Positions 23,167 through 37,643 of a stretch of DNA of 64,000 nucleotides are shown in pieces. The notes below the pieces were generated by a model. The model was not told the DNA's origin. It did not search any database and saw only the letters and a program-made list of their open reading frames with translations. The DNA is from Allomyces macrogynus ATCC 38327 (lineage: Eukaryota > Blastocladiomycota > Blastocladiomycetes > Blastocladiales > Blastocladiaceae): positions 267,136 through 331,135 of the forward strand of contig GG745359.1 in the NCBI GenBank assembly GCA_000151295.1. Reading direction: 5' to 3'. Both the position numbers and the translations under genes were made by a program. Every line of letters begins with the position of its first letter. Position 1 is the first letter of the stretch.

Positions 23167-24903
23167 ATGACCCTGCTCCCGCACTCTTCGTCGTCCAAGC
23201 GCGGCGAGTACGCGGCCGTCCCCGGCGGCACCGTCGGCGGCTCTGGCTCCGCAGCCGCCACCGCCTCGCTCGCGGCCGCGACCGTCTCGGCGCACGCGCG
23301 CGACTGGTACGCGCAACTGCGCGCGCGGCGCCCATTCGCCCTTCTGCAACTCGTGCTCGCCGTCATGGCCGTGATTGGCACCGCCTACTGGATCCGCATC
23401 TGGGACAAGCCGGCCGCCTACCCGACCGTCACGCACCGGCTGCTCATGACTCCACCGACGGGGGCCTTCAGCTTTGCCGAGCGCGAGCCGGGCAACCTCG
23501 AGCGGATTGCCAACGGGATCGCCCCGCGCGACCCGCCGCTCGCGCGGAAACCTGGCCTTTTGGCGGTGCCCGTTGGCCTCAAGTCCAAGAAGGCGATGCG
23601 GCCCATCTTGGAGCTGTTTGACAAGGAAGGGTTCGACATTATTCTGTTCCACTACGACGACGCGTCCTGGGCCGACGTGCCAGGGTACGACCGATGGACG
23701 GCCGTGCGCGCGCTCCGACAGACCAAGTACTGGTACGCCAAGCGGTTCCTGACGCCGCTCGTTGTCGACAATTACGATTACCTATTCCTGTGGGACGATG
23801 ATGTCGGCTTGCCCGACGGCTGGTCGCCGACCAAGTTCCTGCAACTGCTCAAGGACTATGACCTGCACGTCGCGCAACCCGCCCTGCTCAAGGGCCTGCG
23901 CGATAACTGGCAGCGCGACATTGTCAAGTTCCACAACACGTCAGCGGTCCGTTCCGGCGCGTCGATTGGCCGGTTTTCGAATTTCGTGGAAGTCATGTTC
24001 CCCGTGTTTTCGCGCGCCGCCTGGCCGTGCGCGTGGCGGCTGTTGCCGTTTGACGGCGTCTCGTTCTGGGGTGTCGATAACGCGTGGTACCCCGTGTGTT
24101 CCGCGCACGGCATGTGCCGGTTCGCGATTATTGACGCGATGCCCGTCGAACACAACGACCTGCGCCTGCTCCAGCAAGACGTCGGCACCAACATGTACGA
24201 GATTGGCTACTACGAGCGGCTCATTCGCAACACGTGCGCCGCCATGAAGGCCGACGACGACCGCGAGGCCGCGGCGAAACGGTCCGGTGGGGTGCCTGCG
24301 GCGCCGCCCGCGTCGGAAGTCCGGCCCAAGCAGGTGAACGTCTACGACGACCCGGATACCCCGCCGCTCCCGTCGGCCGACGACGCGGAAAAGGCACGTG
24401 CGGCCAAAGCCGCACGCGACAAGGCTCTCGAAGACCGTGCGCGGAAAGAGCACAAGACGGTGCCCGAACTGCTCGACGAACTCGACGACGATGGGCTTGC
24501 CGCGCTCACCAAGGACGCGGACGAGGCGGCCGCCGCGGATATGGCCCTGCAAGTGGAGCCGTGGGGCGCAACGCCCGAAGTCCGCGCCGTCTGCAAGTAC
24601 TGGGAAAAGACGGATTTCGCGTCCGGGTTCCAGGCGTTTTATTCGATTCGTCCGCTGACCAAGGCCGACAAGGAGAACCCGTTGACGTGCCCCGAACAGG
24701 AGTTTTGGCCCGAGGGGACCGTGAATTTGCCGTGGTGGGCCGACCAGCGGCAGTCGCCGGCTGACGCGCGCAAGCATCCGCCGCCGCCGCGGACCGGGTA
24801 CTGGTTGGCACGTGACGAGGAGCTGGCGCGCGTGCGCGCGATCAAGCAGCGCGAGGTCGAGGAGCGCGCCAAGAATGGCGGCAAGTTCAAGGGTTCGTGG
24901 TAG
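23167..24903 (+). CDS. Type II membrane protein with DUF707 (glycosyltransferase-like) domain
   Basis: Single-exon gene, 578 residues from the ATG at 23167. A Ser/Ala-rich cytoplasmic tail precedes one hydrophobic helix (ALLQLVLAVMAVIGTAYW, about residues 60-80), which suggests a Golgi or ER type II protein. The next 250 residues match the DUF707 family known from plants and some fungi: FDIILFHYDDASW, QTKYWYAKRFL, YDYLFLWDDDVG (an acidic cluster like a glycosyltransferase DxD), VAQPALLKG, and EVMFPVFSRAAWPC. Its activity has not been established in the family; a glycan-related role is inference. The C-terminal 200 residues add a charged, possibly helical linker (DDAEKARAAKAARDKALEDR) and a Cys-containing tail not typical of plant members. 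Confidence 0.85.
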   Translation: MTLLPHSSSSKRGEYAAVPGGTVGGSGSAAATASLAAATVSAHARDWYAQLRARRPFALLQLVLAVMAVIGTAYWIRIWDKPAAYPTVTHRLLMTPPTGAFSFAEREPGNLERIANGIAPRDPPLARKPGLLAVPVGLKSKKAMRPILELFDKEGFDIILFHYDDASWADVPGYDRWTAVRALRQTKYWYAKRFLTPLVVDNYDYLFLWDDDVGLPDGWSPTKFLQLLKDYDLHVAQPALLKGLRDNWQRDIVKFHNTSAVRSGASIGRFSNFVEVMFPVFSRAAWPCAWRLLPFDGVSFWGVDNAWYPVCSAHGMCRFAIIDAMPVEHNDLRLLQQDVGTNMYEIGYYERLIRNTCAAMKADDDREAAAKRSGGVPAAPPASEVRPKQVNVYDDPDTPPLPSADDAEKARAAKAARDKALEDRARKEHKTVPELLDELDDDGLAALTKDADEAAAADMALQVEPWGATPEVRAVCKYWEKTDFASGFQAFYSIRPLTKADKENPLTCPEQEFWPEGTVNLPWWADQRQSPADARKHPPPPRTGYWLARDEELARVRAIKQREVEERAKNGGKFKGSW

Positions 24904-25698
24904 TCGACCAATGGTAGTCGATTGGGTTGGTTTGGTTGACTTGGTTTTGTTTTTTTTTTTTTTGCTGTTTGGTTTGAGAGCTTGCGTTCGTTTTGGTTCT
25001 CTGGGATGGGCGGCGCGCACAAGAAGGGCTCCGGCATTCGGGCCCACCTGTCTTGGGACAGGCATACACAACAAAGATTCTTTTTTCTTCAGGCATGACG
25101 GAACGTGAGCGAAGCGAGGACGCCGTCGACTGATCCGCCGGGGTCCGCGGCGTCGGTTCGGCCGGACCAGCGCAGGGACTTAAGCGCTGCCAGCGCTGCC
25201 GTCGGCTCCTCTCGAAAATACGCTGGTCGCGTCTCGCGCATGATATTTGACTCGCACGTGCGCCTGCGGGACAAGACCAGAAACGAACGGGGCCACTTCC
25301 TTCGTCATCGCTCCTCGTTACTTTCACGACTCGAGCACGCAGCGCTGGCCGCCGCGAGCCGCAGCAAACGACTCGCTGCAATCCGATCCCGCCCCTGCTT
25401 CGAGCACTCGGCCGCTCGTGCCGTCCTCCAGTCCAACCGATCCGCACCCGATCCGTGCCGTGGCCTGGCACAACTCCGCGACGTGAACAAGCCCGGTGCT
25501 GTTCAGAGTACACGAAGCTGGAACCAGGATTTGGGCACCGCAACGAACTGATTCGCGTCCCAACTCGGCGGACTCTGTGCGCCATTTCGACGTTGCCGCC
25601 CCGTTGCTGTTGTCGTTTGATTCGCTCGCAGCCCTGCCGCACGCCCACTCGTTCATTGACACGTTTCCAGCTCCGATTGACCTCCTCGACACGGCACG
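24904..25698. other. Spacer between DUF707 gene and MAP4K gene
   Basis: Contains a T run (24951-24963, interrupted only by the line of Ts after GTTTTG) 50-60 bp after the DUF707 stop, consistent with a 3' UTR, then the upstream region of the kinase. No other gene supported. Confidence 0.55.
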
Positions 25699-28734
<3,036 letters not shown>

Positions 28735-29334
28735 GCGGATCAGGGGTGGGGCGACTCGCCGGCTGGGTTGGCTCGTGGATGCAGACTAGGTGAGGAGAGA
28801 GGGGGGATTTGGTGCGGGGAATAAATGGGAGACTGGATTGGCTGCCTGATCGTGTTGCATGCGAGATGGTGCGGCGTCGTGCTCGAAATGGTGTGCTGAA
28901 GTACTGTTGGCAAAAGCTGAACAGATCCAGCGCCTTTCGACTCTATGACCACCAGAATGGCTTGATGTCAAACGGCACGCCTGAGATTGCGCTCCGCGTC
29001 ATGTAGGATTGCTCCTCCTAAATGCACCGTTCATGACACGATGCGCACGCGATGCGAGATGCATGTCCGTTACTGGCATTTACTCGATCCAGACAGTATG
29101 GCCAGAGGAACCCAGAATACAAAATTGTGCTATTGTACTTTGCAAAAGGATCAAGCCATGCAAAACGCGGTCCTCCGCGAATGAACCAATAACAAAGAGT
29201 ACCCAACAGCCCAACTTTATGTGTCTCATTAAGCACCAAGGGTCCCAGTCGAGCCCACGGCCCCTCCGCCATCGACTTGGCGGCCGCATCTTCACTCCCG
29301 CGGTCACCTTTCTCCTAGCGCCCGTGATGCACGC
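28735..29334. other. Convergent spacer after the kinase gene
   Basis: Carries the 3' UTR of the kinase, including an AATAAA at 28820-28825, and the end of the decayed LRR gene. No gene seen. Confidence 0.55.
28820..28825 (+). terminator. Possible polyadenylation signal of the kinase gene
   Basis: AATAAA lies 86 nt after the kinase stop codon. It is the only perfect copy close to a stop codon that I noticed, so this is suggestive only. Confidence 0.35.
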
Positions 29335-31367
29335 TCATGCGCTCAGCAGTCGCTGATACAAGTGCGGCGCATTGACGACGCGTAGTTCCAAGAGCTGTTC
29401 AAGGACGAAAGTGTACCGCGGCTCGCCCTCCGGCAACTGGTACGTGCGCCAAAAGTCGTCGCGCGCAATCTCGACGACAATTGACCGCGTCGACGGCGGT
29501 AGGGCCTGCACGAGCGCCGACGCGCCCGTGTCGGTGAACCCACGATCCACCTCGTGCAGCCCCAGATGCTCAATCTTGCGCAGCTGCGCGTCAATGGCGT
29601 GGAAGAGCGGGAGCACCTCGCCGTCCTCGGGCGCCGTACGCGTTGGGTGGAGGTCCTCGTCGAGCTTAAACGCGGACCATGTCAAGTCCAGCCGCGTGAG
29701 CGTTTCAGGCAGCGCTGGGGCGAGCATGACCCACCCGCGCGCGCCGAGCGGGCCCGTGAGCGCCAGCGACCGCAGCCGGCGCGGCATGTAGCGCGCCATC
29801 TCGACCATGACGTCCGAGGTAATGTGGTTCAAGAGATCCAGCCGCTGCAGCGTCGCCAGTAGTTGCTGTGCGAGCGCACTGGCCGCGAGCGGGTTGGCGA
29901 TCGGATGGATGGACAGCGACTGCAGTGCCAGAGGTACGGGGAATGCGACAATCGCGTTTGTTTGCCAACGGATGAGCGCCACCTTGAGCACAGTCAGCGA
30001 CGGCGGCAAAAACGCGAGCATCTCCGGCGCGATGGACACTGCGGTCACCGTCTCCATACCGAGCGCCACCGCGAACCGCCCTTCCGACACCAGTCCGCTG
30101 CTCGACGTGCAAGCGCTTGAGGTGAACGAGCCGCACCTGCAGCGAGGCCAGTTTCGTGGCCAGGGCTTTGGAAATCTCGGGGATCCACAGGACCAAGTCA
30201 AGCGTCGGCGGCAGCCAGTCGAGGGACGGTGCGTAGGTGATGAATGGTGCGCATCACCTGGAGCTGTGATGAATGGTGCGCATCATCTGGAGCTTGGAGA
30301 ACAGGCGGTCGAGCAGGCCCATGGCCGCCGTCGGCGACACGTGCAGTTGCAGCATCAGGTACTCAATCTTGCCGCGTGGAATGGCAGACAGCATCTGCGC
30401 TTTGAGCTCGTCATGGCCCTTGCGCATAAACATCAGCACCATGACGCATGTGATCGCGGGCAGGTACAGGATCATGGGCTCCAGCATCTCAGCGCGCTCA
30501 AAGTCAAGGTCGAGATGCTGCAGGTCCAACCAGCACACTGCAGAAAAGAGCGCTGTCCACTTGGGCATGCGCAGGTGAGCGCGGCGGCCCGCCACGACGC
30601 GGAATGATCGCAGGTCCCGCGGCAGCTGGTGCACTTCGAACGGCGCGTCGCCCTTGAACGCGATCCTCCACATCATTGAGAGCGGTACAGACACCGTTTC
30701 CAACTGCGAGACCCACGACTGTCCCAGCTCGCCGCTACACTTGGGGCGCGCCTCGCAGAGCACAAGTACACGGCCGTACTCGTGGTTTCAAGGCCCGGAC
30801 AGGTGGCAGCGCAACCATGAGCAGCCGCTCGCAGTGCACGATCCGCACGCACGACGAAACCGAGCGCGGCTTGGTCAAGACAAAGACGGGAATCCCGCCG
30901 TGCTGCACCGACACTTCAGCCTTGACAATGTCGGCAAACTCGGTCGCATACCACACGGCTGCCTCGATGCACGGCATCCACCACTTGGGCGACGCCTTGG
31001 CGAGCCGCAAGAGCGCTGTCGGGTCGGCCGTGCGCACGTGTGCCGCGGCCAAGTCCCAAATCTCGCGCGGTCAGTGCTCGGGGCCGCTCGGCATCCACGC
31101 TGGCATCGTGATCAGGACAGACACGTCCAGCGACGATTACGACGACGACGGTTCTCGAGCGCGCTTCCTCGCCGACCTGCCGCACGCGGACGAGACTTTC
31201 GACGCACCTGTCTCGGCCACGGGCGACATCAGCTCGACGGGTGTGGCCGCGCCTGGTGCCTGCGCGTGCCCAGCGACTGTGGACGTGGTAGCCGTGTAAC
31301 TGAGCCCAGTGCAATGCCTCTTGGTCGGCCGCGCAGGCGGTTCGCCCAATGACAGGACCGGGGCCAT
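29335..31367 (-). pseudogene. Decayed F-box/leucine-rich-repeat-like gene
   Basis: Coding-like sequence runs the full length but no single frame or plausible splice set reads it. The 5' part has PREIWDLAAAHVR-like F-box sequence followed by ALLRLAKASPKWW, with in-frame stops just upstream (TAA near 31137, TGA near 31067). Frame is lost near 30790, where an extra A seems to separate PVRAL from NHEYGRVLVLCEARPK. A 29-bp tandem duplication at 30237-30294 breaks it again. Another one-base shift lies near 30100 (HVEQR to VSEGRFAVAL). The 3' half (29335-30090) has LRR-like units such as PETLTRLDLTW, LQSLSIHP and IEHLGLHEVDRGFTD. Either a pseudogene or an error-rich assembly patch; independent lesions over 1 kb favour a pseudogene. 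F-box/LRR identity is moderate inference. Confidence 0.6.
30237..30294 (-). repeat. 29-bp tandem duplication
   Basis: The unit GTGATGAATGGTGCGCATCA plus nine further bases is repeated head to tail (30237-30265 and 30266-30294) with one mismatch. Twenty-nine is not a multiple of three, so it shifts the frame of the LRR-like gene that it interrupts. Confidence 0.9.
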
Positions 31368-31810
31368 GAAGTCGGGTGGTGAAGTGAGATTGGGTTGTTG
31401 GGCGGCAATCGGAAGCGGAGCCGGCGCTTGTGCACTTGGGGAGATGGATAATGGAGGTCTTGGTGCCTAGAACAGGCCAGAGAGCGCGGCGGGTAGAAGA
31501 GGAGGTTGCAGTGCCGACGGCGAAGGAGGAGAATGAAGCGTGTGGTGACGAAGGCCTGCCTGTGGTTGAGGGGATGGTGAGCGGCAACGAGCGAAGATGC
31601 AGCTGCAGGGGCAGTGAACTCGTCGACGATGCTCTGCGCGACGCGTCTCCCACATCAACGATGATGTCTCCCACCTTCCTTTTGACCAACCTGGCCCAAG
31701 TCCTCTCTCAATTGCACGCCGAGTCGTCACCACTTCTTGTCGTCCTTGTCGCGCTGCAGAGACTTTCGGCATGAAATTGCACATCCAAACGACGGCTTGT
31801 ATCCCCGTTT
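31368..31810. other. Spacer between decayed LRR gene and SPT7-like gene
   Basis: Holds the 3' UTR of the SPT7-like gene and the upstream flank of the LRR pseudogene. No separate gene supported. Confidence 0.5.
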
Positions 31811-34800
31811 TCACCGCCGCGGCTTCTTGGCCTTCCGCGGCGCGTCGATCCCGGCCCTCGCCTCGCGTTCCGCCAGCCGCACCTTCAACTCGCGCGCCGA
31901 CACGACCTCCTCGTCCTCGGGCAACGCCACCACCTCCACTCCCATATCCTCCTCCACCGTACCCGCCACCTCCGGCATCGGCGGCGGTCGCGTCCCCGCA
32001 GTCGCATCATGCGCAGCCCACTTACTCGCGAGCCATGGCTGCATGAGCGCAATCACGGGCTTCCCGTCGGGCGTGCACGTCGCGAGCACTCTGTCCTCGT
32101 CGGCTGGGTCCTCAGTGGGCGTACGCACGCGTACTTTCGGCAGCCACCGGCGCACGAGCGGTGGGAATGGCGGGGGGTCCGGGAATTCGAGGTTGCCAGC
32201 GGCACCGACTGAGTTTGCGCCGCCGGCACCGTCCATGGCCTGCACGGCGCGCCGGTAGTACCCGACATCGTCGCGGTACCACAGGGTCGCGGGGACGGCG
32301 GTCGGGACGGTACCGGGTAGGCCCATCCCGCGGAAGCCGAAAAAGTCTTCGCCGAGGAGACCGGTGAGGAAGTTGCCGCTACAGTAAGATAAGATGAGTG
32401 AGTTAGTGAGTGGTGGAGAAGGGAGAGGGGCGTGTAAAGAAAACGGCGCACGTACCCTGCAAACGCGTCTTCGAGTCCCTCCATGGGCAGGTCGTCGAGT
32501 CCGAGCCCACTGTTACCACCCTGCAAATCAACAGAAATGGTGAGCGAGTGAATCAGCCGACGGACCGAGGGAGAGAACATTGGCGTGCAAAACGCACCAT
32601 GACCAAGTCCTTGTACTTGTTCTCCAGCCGGCGATTCAAATCTCCCAACCGGTGCGACGTCTTGCAAATATCCACTGTGACATGGTCCTGGACCGCGACC
32701 GGATCAAGCCCATTCAACCGTAACGCCTTGAGCAACACCGTCTCGCCATCCAATTCGCGGCGCGGCACGTCTGCCGCCGGATCGACGTGGTCGGGCCACT
32801 GATCAGTAAGCACGCGCAACGTCTCGCCCAACTTGCCGAGACACACGACATACAGGTCGACCATCACCTGCAACGTCGTCGCGTGCGCCGCATCGATCCC
32901 GAGATGCCCGAGCAACAACATCATCGCGCGCTCGACGTGCGCATGCGCCTGCCACTCGGTCCGGACCGCCGGCGGGTCGTCGGGCGTATCCGCGTCGTGA
33001 ACCGGTGCCGCCGCTGCTGCGGCCGTGTGTGGTGGGTCGACCGGGGCCGCGTCGCCGAGAAACTGCGCGCGGCGAGCAGGTAATGGGGACCGGGCGGATC
33101 GCGACGCATCGGTCACCGGACCGGACGCGGCGGGAGTCTCCGCCTCGGGCGGAGTGCGGCCCACGCGAATGATCCCGTCCTCTTTGATTTCCGTGATTCG
33201 GTCGGTCACGTCGCGCAGCCTTTTCCACGCGCGCATGCTCGCGCGGACGGCTGCGTGGGTCCGTGACACGGGCTGCGGTGCAATGTCGTCGGGATCGGCG
33301 TCGCTGAGGCCCGCCTCGGACGGTGGCGACGTGGGTCGGCTGGTCGCGGTCGGTGATGCATCGGCGTGGGTACCATCAGGTTCCGGCGAAGCGGGTGCTG
33401 GTTCCGCTGGTGGTGGAGGCGGCGGAAAGAAGTCCGGGTAGACGTTGGCGAGAATCGCGGCTTCCTCGTCGGTAAACGCAGGGGTGCCGGCGAGCGGGAT
33501 CGTCGGGACAGGGGTTTTCGGGTCCCATCGTACCGCCAGCTGCATGGCAAATTGCGCCTAGACAGGAAACGAAATAATGTCAATTCGTATCAAAATCTCG
33601 GTCTAAAAGGCGGAAAAGCGTACCCCGGGCGAGTCGATCGCAGGCTTGGCGGCCGGCTGCAGCTCGGCGACGGTCGGCGGCGGTGGCGGGTCCGAGTACC
33701 GGCGCACGACGATATCCGGGATGGTCATGGCGAGCACCTCGGTCTGTTCCTTGAGAAGCGTGCCAAACGTGCGGTAGATGCTCTCCGGGTGCGAGTTGTA
33801 GGTCATGCAGTTGGTGTAGATCAAGTCGAGGTCCTTGAGAAAGTCGTTTTTGCTCTTGTACTCGAACTGGAGCATCTTGTTGCGCATCCGCGTAAAGTCC
33901 ATCGGGTTCTTGATGACTGGCCACCGGGAACGGCGCGGTCAGCGGCATGTCAAGCCGCAAAGCAGGGAAAACATGACGAGAGCGTACTCGTGTAGTAATC
34001 GGGCACGTCGCGCACCGATACCCTGTTGACAAAGGCTTTGAAGTCGGACTAGATGCGCGGTTTGACAAGTTGGTGAGCGCGAAAAAAGAAGCGGAGAAAG
34101 CGGAGAGATCGGGAACAGGGCAGCACCGACATTGGATCGGAGCGTGGTCAAGACGCGCTCGCACGCTTCATAGAGCTCCTCTTGGCCAATCCACTCGTTA
34201 CTGGCCCACTTGGAGTGGCCCTTTTTCGTATCAGACCGGAGCAGGGACAGGATCGGATCGCTCTGCACGTAGTCGAGCCCGCGGTGCTTGGCTAGCGCGG
34301 CCAGAAGGTACTAGAACGCAGTCGCGTCGCGTCAGCAACAAAACAGAGCAGTGCGGACGTAATTAGCACCCGATGCGCTGCGGTGTTCGGCGCCGTGGGG
34401 AAAGCGACGCGTACTTTGCAGCTGGGGCCATTTGGGATGGTCAACTGGTGGAGAGTAGGGACGTGAGATCAGCAAACAAATCGACGACCATGATCGTTGC
34501 ACAAGCAATCCGCAGTGTCGGTAAGGAGCCGTGGGATGAAGATCGCGGCCCATGTCCAAACCACTCCCCGCTCGTGCCGGCGAGACGACCACAGGTCGAG
34601 GAAGAGCGTACGGGTTCCAAGGTATCATGATCCTAGTCAAAATATGGCTCGTGAGTTGCACCATGATCGATCAATCGCAGGCTCTGGTTTGGCGTGTTCA
34701 GCAGCCATATCACGAAATTTATTTCGGCGATTCAATTGAACTGGACCATAACATCGTCCAACACAAATCAAATTGCGAGAATGGCCCAGATCCGTTTATC

Positions 34801-34925
34801 GGTTCGAGCGAGAGTATTGGTCGATGACATACAGAGTCGGTTTCCTTTGGCGGGTCGTCGTCAAAGTAGGGGAAGACCTCGATGGCCTTGTCGTCGAGAA
34901 TGGTCCATGGGCGGTCAGTGGACAT
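31811..34925 (-). CDS. SPT7: SAGA-complex subunit SPT7-like, bromodomain plus histone fold
   Basis: Structural subunit of the SAGA transcription coactivator in the nucleus. Seven exons: 34925-34833, 34310-34131, 34048-33988, 33916-33624, 33557-32598, 32520-32456 and 32378-31811; 739 residues, all in phase. The bromodomain (about residues 90-190) reads RDVPDYYT, IKNPMDFTRMRNKM, and LDLIYTNCMTYNSHPESIYR; the following KEQTEVLAMTIPDIVVR is typical of Spt7 rather than other bromodomain proteins. A histone-fold domain lies at about 414-460 (VERAMMLLLGHLGIDAAHAT), followed by the conserved helix ETVLLKALRLNGLD. The C-terminus is basic (RKAKKPRR). The protein is about half the length of yeast Spt7. 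Intron 1 is long (522 nt); an unrecognised exon inside it is possible but no coding signal was found. Confidence 0.85.
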
Positions 34926-36028
34926 GATTGCAGCAAGAGAAAACGTGTGTGGGCGGTCGTTTTGGTGGTCGAAATGATCTGCAGCAGATTGGCGTAGTGG
35001 TCGCACGACTTGGAGAGAGAGAGAGAGAGCTCGAGAACGCTGCGTGGCCAAAGGAAAGCTGCGCGAAGAGCGTCTCGCACTGTGATCAGCCATGCACGTG
35101 CTCTGCAGCCGCTCTCTGAGACCTGTGGCATGCTATGAGAAAATGTCTCGCATGCATTCATCTCGGTGAAAATCGCCGAGCTTGCCCGGCCTTCGACACA
35201 CTCGGCACGCCTGCGGTTTGGCGAAAGTCCCTGCAGCAAGAGCCAAGAACTTGGGGTTTTCTGGGCTGATTCTGCGGGTCGGTGCGGCTCGTGCAAGGCT
35301 TCTGTGGCGCTTACATCAAAATACGCAGAGATCAGCGTCATTTCGACGCTATTTGGCGCAAATCACCTCCATTCCTGCCAACGACGTCAGAACTCGGCTC
35401 GCCGGCGCTGCGGGTCGGAAAAGTGGCGGACGAGCATTTCGCTCTCGGTTCATGCCAGATGCGTGCAAGGCGCGCGCGAAAACGGCAGCAAACGAAGAGC
35501 GGCACAGTCAGGTCATCAGTGGTCTGCGTGGGCCAAGTTGGCCCTGCGGTGGGTGCTGGGCAAAAGGGAAAATGAAAAAGTGGAGCGGTTGATCGCTGGC
35601 GGTGATTGCACTCCAAAGCCCGCCATCCACAGCCGCCGCCCAGGGCACTCGCTCTCCTCTTATCCTCCCGCCGTGCCTCTGGTCGACTCTCGCCAAGCTG
35701 CCCGCCACTGTGCCGCCGACGTTCCTGGTTGTGGTGTGTGTCCGTCTGCTGCCGCTGCCGCCGTGTCGTCGCCATGTCCAGCCCCGAGCCCCCGTCCCTG
35801 AAGCCGCAGCCCATGATCTCGCGAAAATGCAGAAGCTGCAAGGGCAGCTAGCACCGCGAGCATGATGTCAACTTGACGAGAGCGACAGCGACGACGATGA
35901 GCACGACAACGATGCTGTTCGGTCGACGGCAACACCAAATGCACTGCCGGCCAACCGACTGACCATCCTTGGCTCGCTTATCGCTCCTAGATCCCTCGTT
36001 GGTCGTTTGTTTGCCCTCCTCCGCCACC
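34926..36028. promoter_or_regulatory. Divergent region between SPT7-like and carrier genes
   Basis: About 1.1 kb upstream of two genes pointing apart. It contains a GA tract (35013-35029) near the SPT7 start. A short upstream frame (ATG at 35774, about 25 codons ending near 35850) precedes the carrier; it could be an uORF or nothing. Confidence 0.45.
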
Positions 36029-37643
36029 ATGGCCCTCCCCGTCTCTGAAGAACGCTCGACGGCGTTTGCCGCCGTCTCGTCGACGCGCGACCCGGCTACG
36101 GGCGCCGCCGCCATGACCGAGGCCGACTTTGTCGTTGCCATTCGCGCCGTTGTGCCCGACGCTTCCGAGGCCGCTGCGCGTGCTCTTTTCCGCGCTACCG
36201 ATATCAACACGGTCGGTTACGTGACGCTCGGCGACGTTTTGGCGCTCGGTACGATTTGGGGACCTCGCATCCTATGGTTCGAGATGAACTGTGGCTCACT
36301 GCATCTGCCTACTTTTTTCCGGCGTTGGATGATATCTAGAGGCCGAGCTGACGGCCGCTGACGGTGCCGCGCGTCTCTCGCGCCGTTTCCTGGTCGCGGT
36401 TGCGTCGCTCGCGGGCGTCCAGGCACCGAGTTCCGACGACACGACAGTTGCGCTCCCCGCAGCCGCTCTCGCACACCTGCTGGGCCGCGCCCCGCCGGCG
36501 CCGCCGGCCGCGGTCATGCGTGCTCCTTCCGCGCACGCTGCAGGCGACCACGACCATCTGACGCCCGTGCAGAAGATGCTCAAGTCGGCCTACCATTTCG
36601 CGCTCGGTTCCGTGGCCGGTGCCGTCGGTGCCTTCTCCATCTACCCGATCGATCTCGTCAAGACGCGCATGCAGAACCAGCGCTCGGCCGTGCCCGGCGA
36701 ATTGCTCTACCGCAACTCGATCGACTGCTTCCGCAAGGTCTTCAAGGCCGAGGGCCTGCGCGGTCTCTACTCGGGGCTTGGGCCACAGTTGATTGGTGTC
36801 GCGCCCGAAAAGGCCATCAAGCTGACGATGAACGACCTGGTCCGCAGTCTCGTCACCGACAAGGACACGGGCAAGATCCCGCTGTGGGGCGAGATTCTGG
36901 CCGGGTGCACGGCCGGTGGGTCCCAAGTCATCTTCACGAACCCGCTGGAAATCGTCAAGATTCGGTTGCAAGTGCAGGGTGAGGTCATGTCGCACGCTGC
37001 CGCCGCTGCCGCCGCTGCCGCTGCTGCGGGTCAGCCCGCTCCCGTCGCGCCCGTCAAGCAGTCGGCCATCTCGATCATCCGGCAGCTCGGTCTGATGGGT
37101 CTCTACAAGGGTGCCGGCGCATGCCTGCTGCGCGATATCCCGTTCTCGGGTATCTACTTCACGTGCTACGCGCACCTCAAGAAGAACGTGTTCCACGAGA
37201 CGCCCGAGAAGCCGCTGACCGGTATTGAGCTCCTTCTGGCCGGTGCCGCGGCCGGCATGCCCGCCGCATACCTGACGACGCCCGCTGACGTGATCAAGAC
37301 GCGGCTGCAAGTTGAGGCGCGCAAGGGCCAGACCGTCTACACTGGCATTTCCGACGCGGCGAGCAAGATCTGGAAGGAGGAAGGGTTCAAGGCCTTCTTC
37401 AAGGGCGGGCCTGCCCGTATTTTCCGTTCGTCGCCGCAGTTTGGTGTCACGCTCATGACCTACGAACTGCTCCAGACGGCGCTGCCGTTCCCGTACGACG
37501 AGCCCAAGCACCACGCCGCCGCCGCCGCACCTGTGGTCCCAGCGTCGGCGTCGGCTGCCGCCGCGATCGCGCGCGAGCCGGCGACGCTCGGTCTCGCGAT
37601 GCTGCAGAACCTGCACTTCCAGGTCGGTCTGCGCCGCCAGTAA
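36029..37643 (+). CDS. AGC1: Mitochondrial carrier, aspartate/glutamate (AGC1/citrin) type
   Basis: Inner-membrane exchanger, probably of aspartate and glutamate, feeding the malate-aspartate shuttle. Exons 36029-36248 and 36340-37643 (507 residues; the join restores [14 protein letters not shown]). The carrier domain (about 157-475) has three repeats with the signatures [26 protein letters not shown] and [13 protein letters not shown], and TM segments such as [17 protein letters not shown]; these match citrin/aralar far better than other carriers. The N-terminal 155 residues are EF-hand-like but short (citrin has about 320) and I see no complete calcium loop, so calcium control may be weak or absent. 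A poly-Ala stretch sits in the matrix loop (AAAAAAAAAAG). The start is GCCACCATGGCC, an ideal context. Confidence 0.92.

Noticed and set aside
34332..34664. Minus-strand open frame inside the first SPT7 intron
   Set aside because: Its composition is not like the exons and it lacks splice sites in phase with exons 1 and 2, so I left it as intron.
35166..35801. 211-residue plus-strand open frame upstream of the carrier
   Set aside because: No motif, overlaps open frames in all phases, and lies in a probable promoter region.
36336..37616. 426-residue minus-strand frame
   Set aside because: Antisense of the mitochondrial carrier, which has all three carrier signatures on the plus strand.
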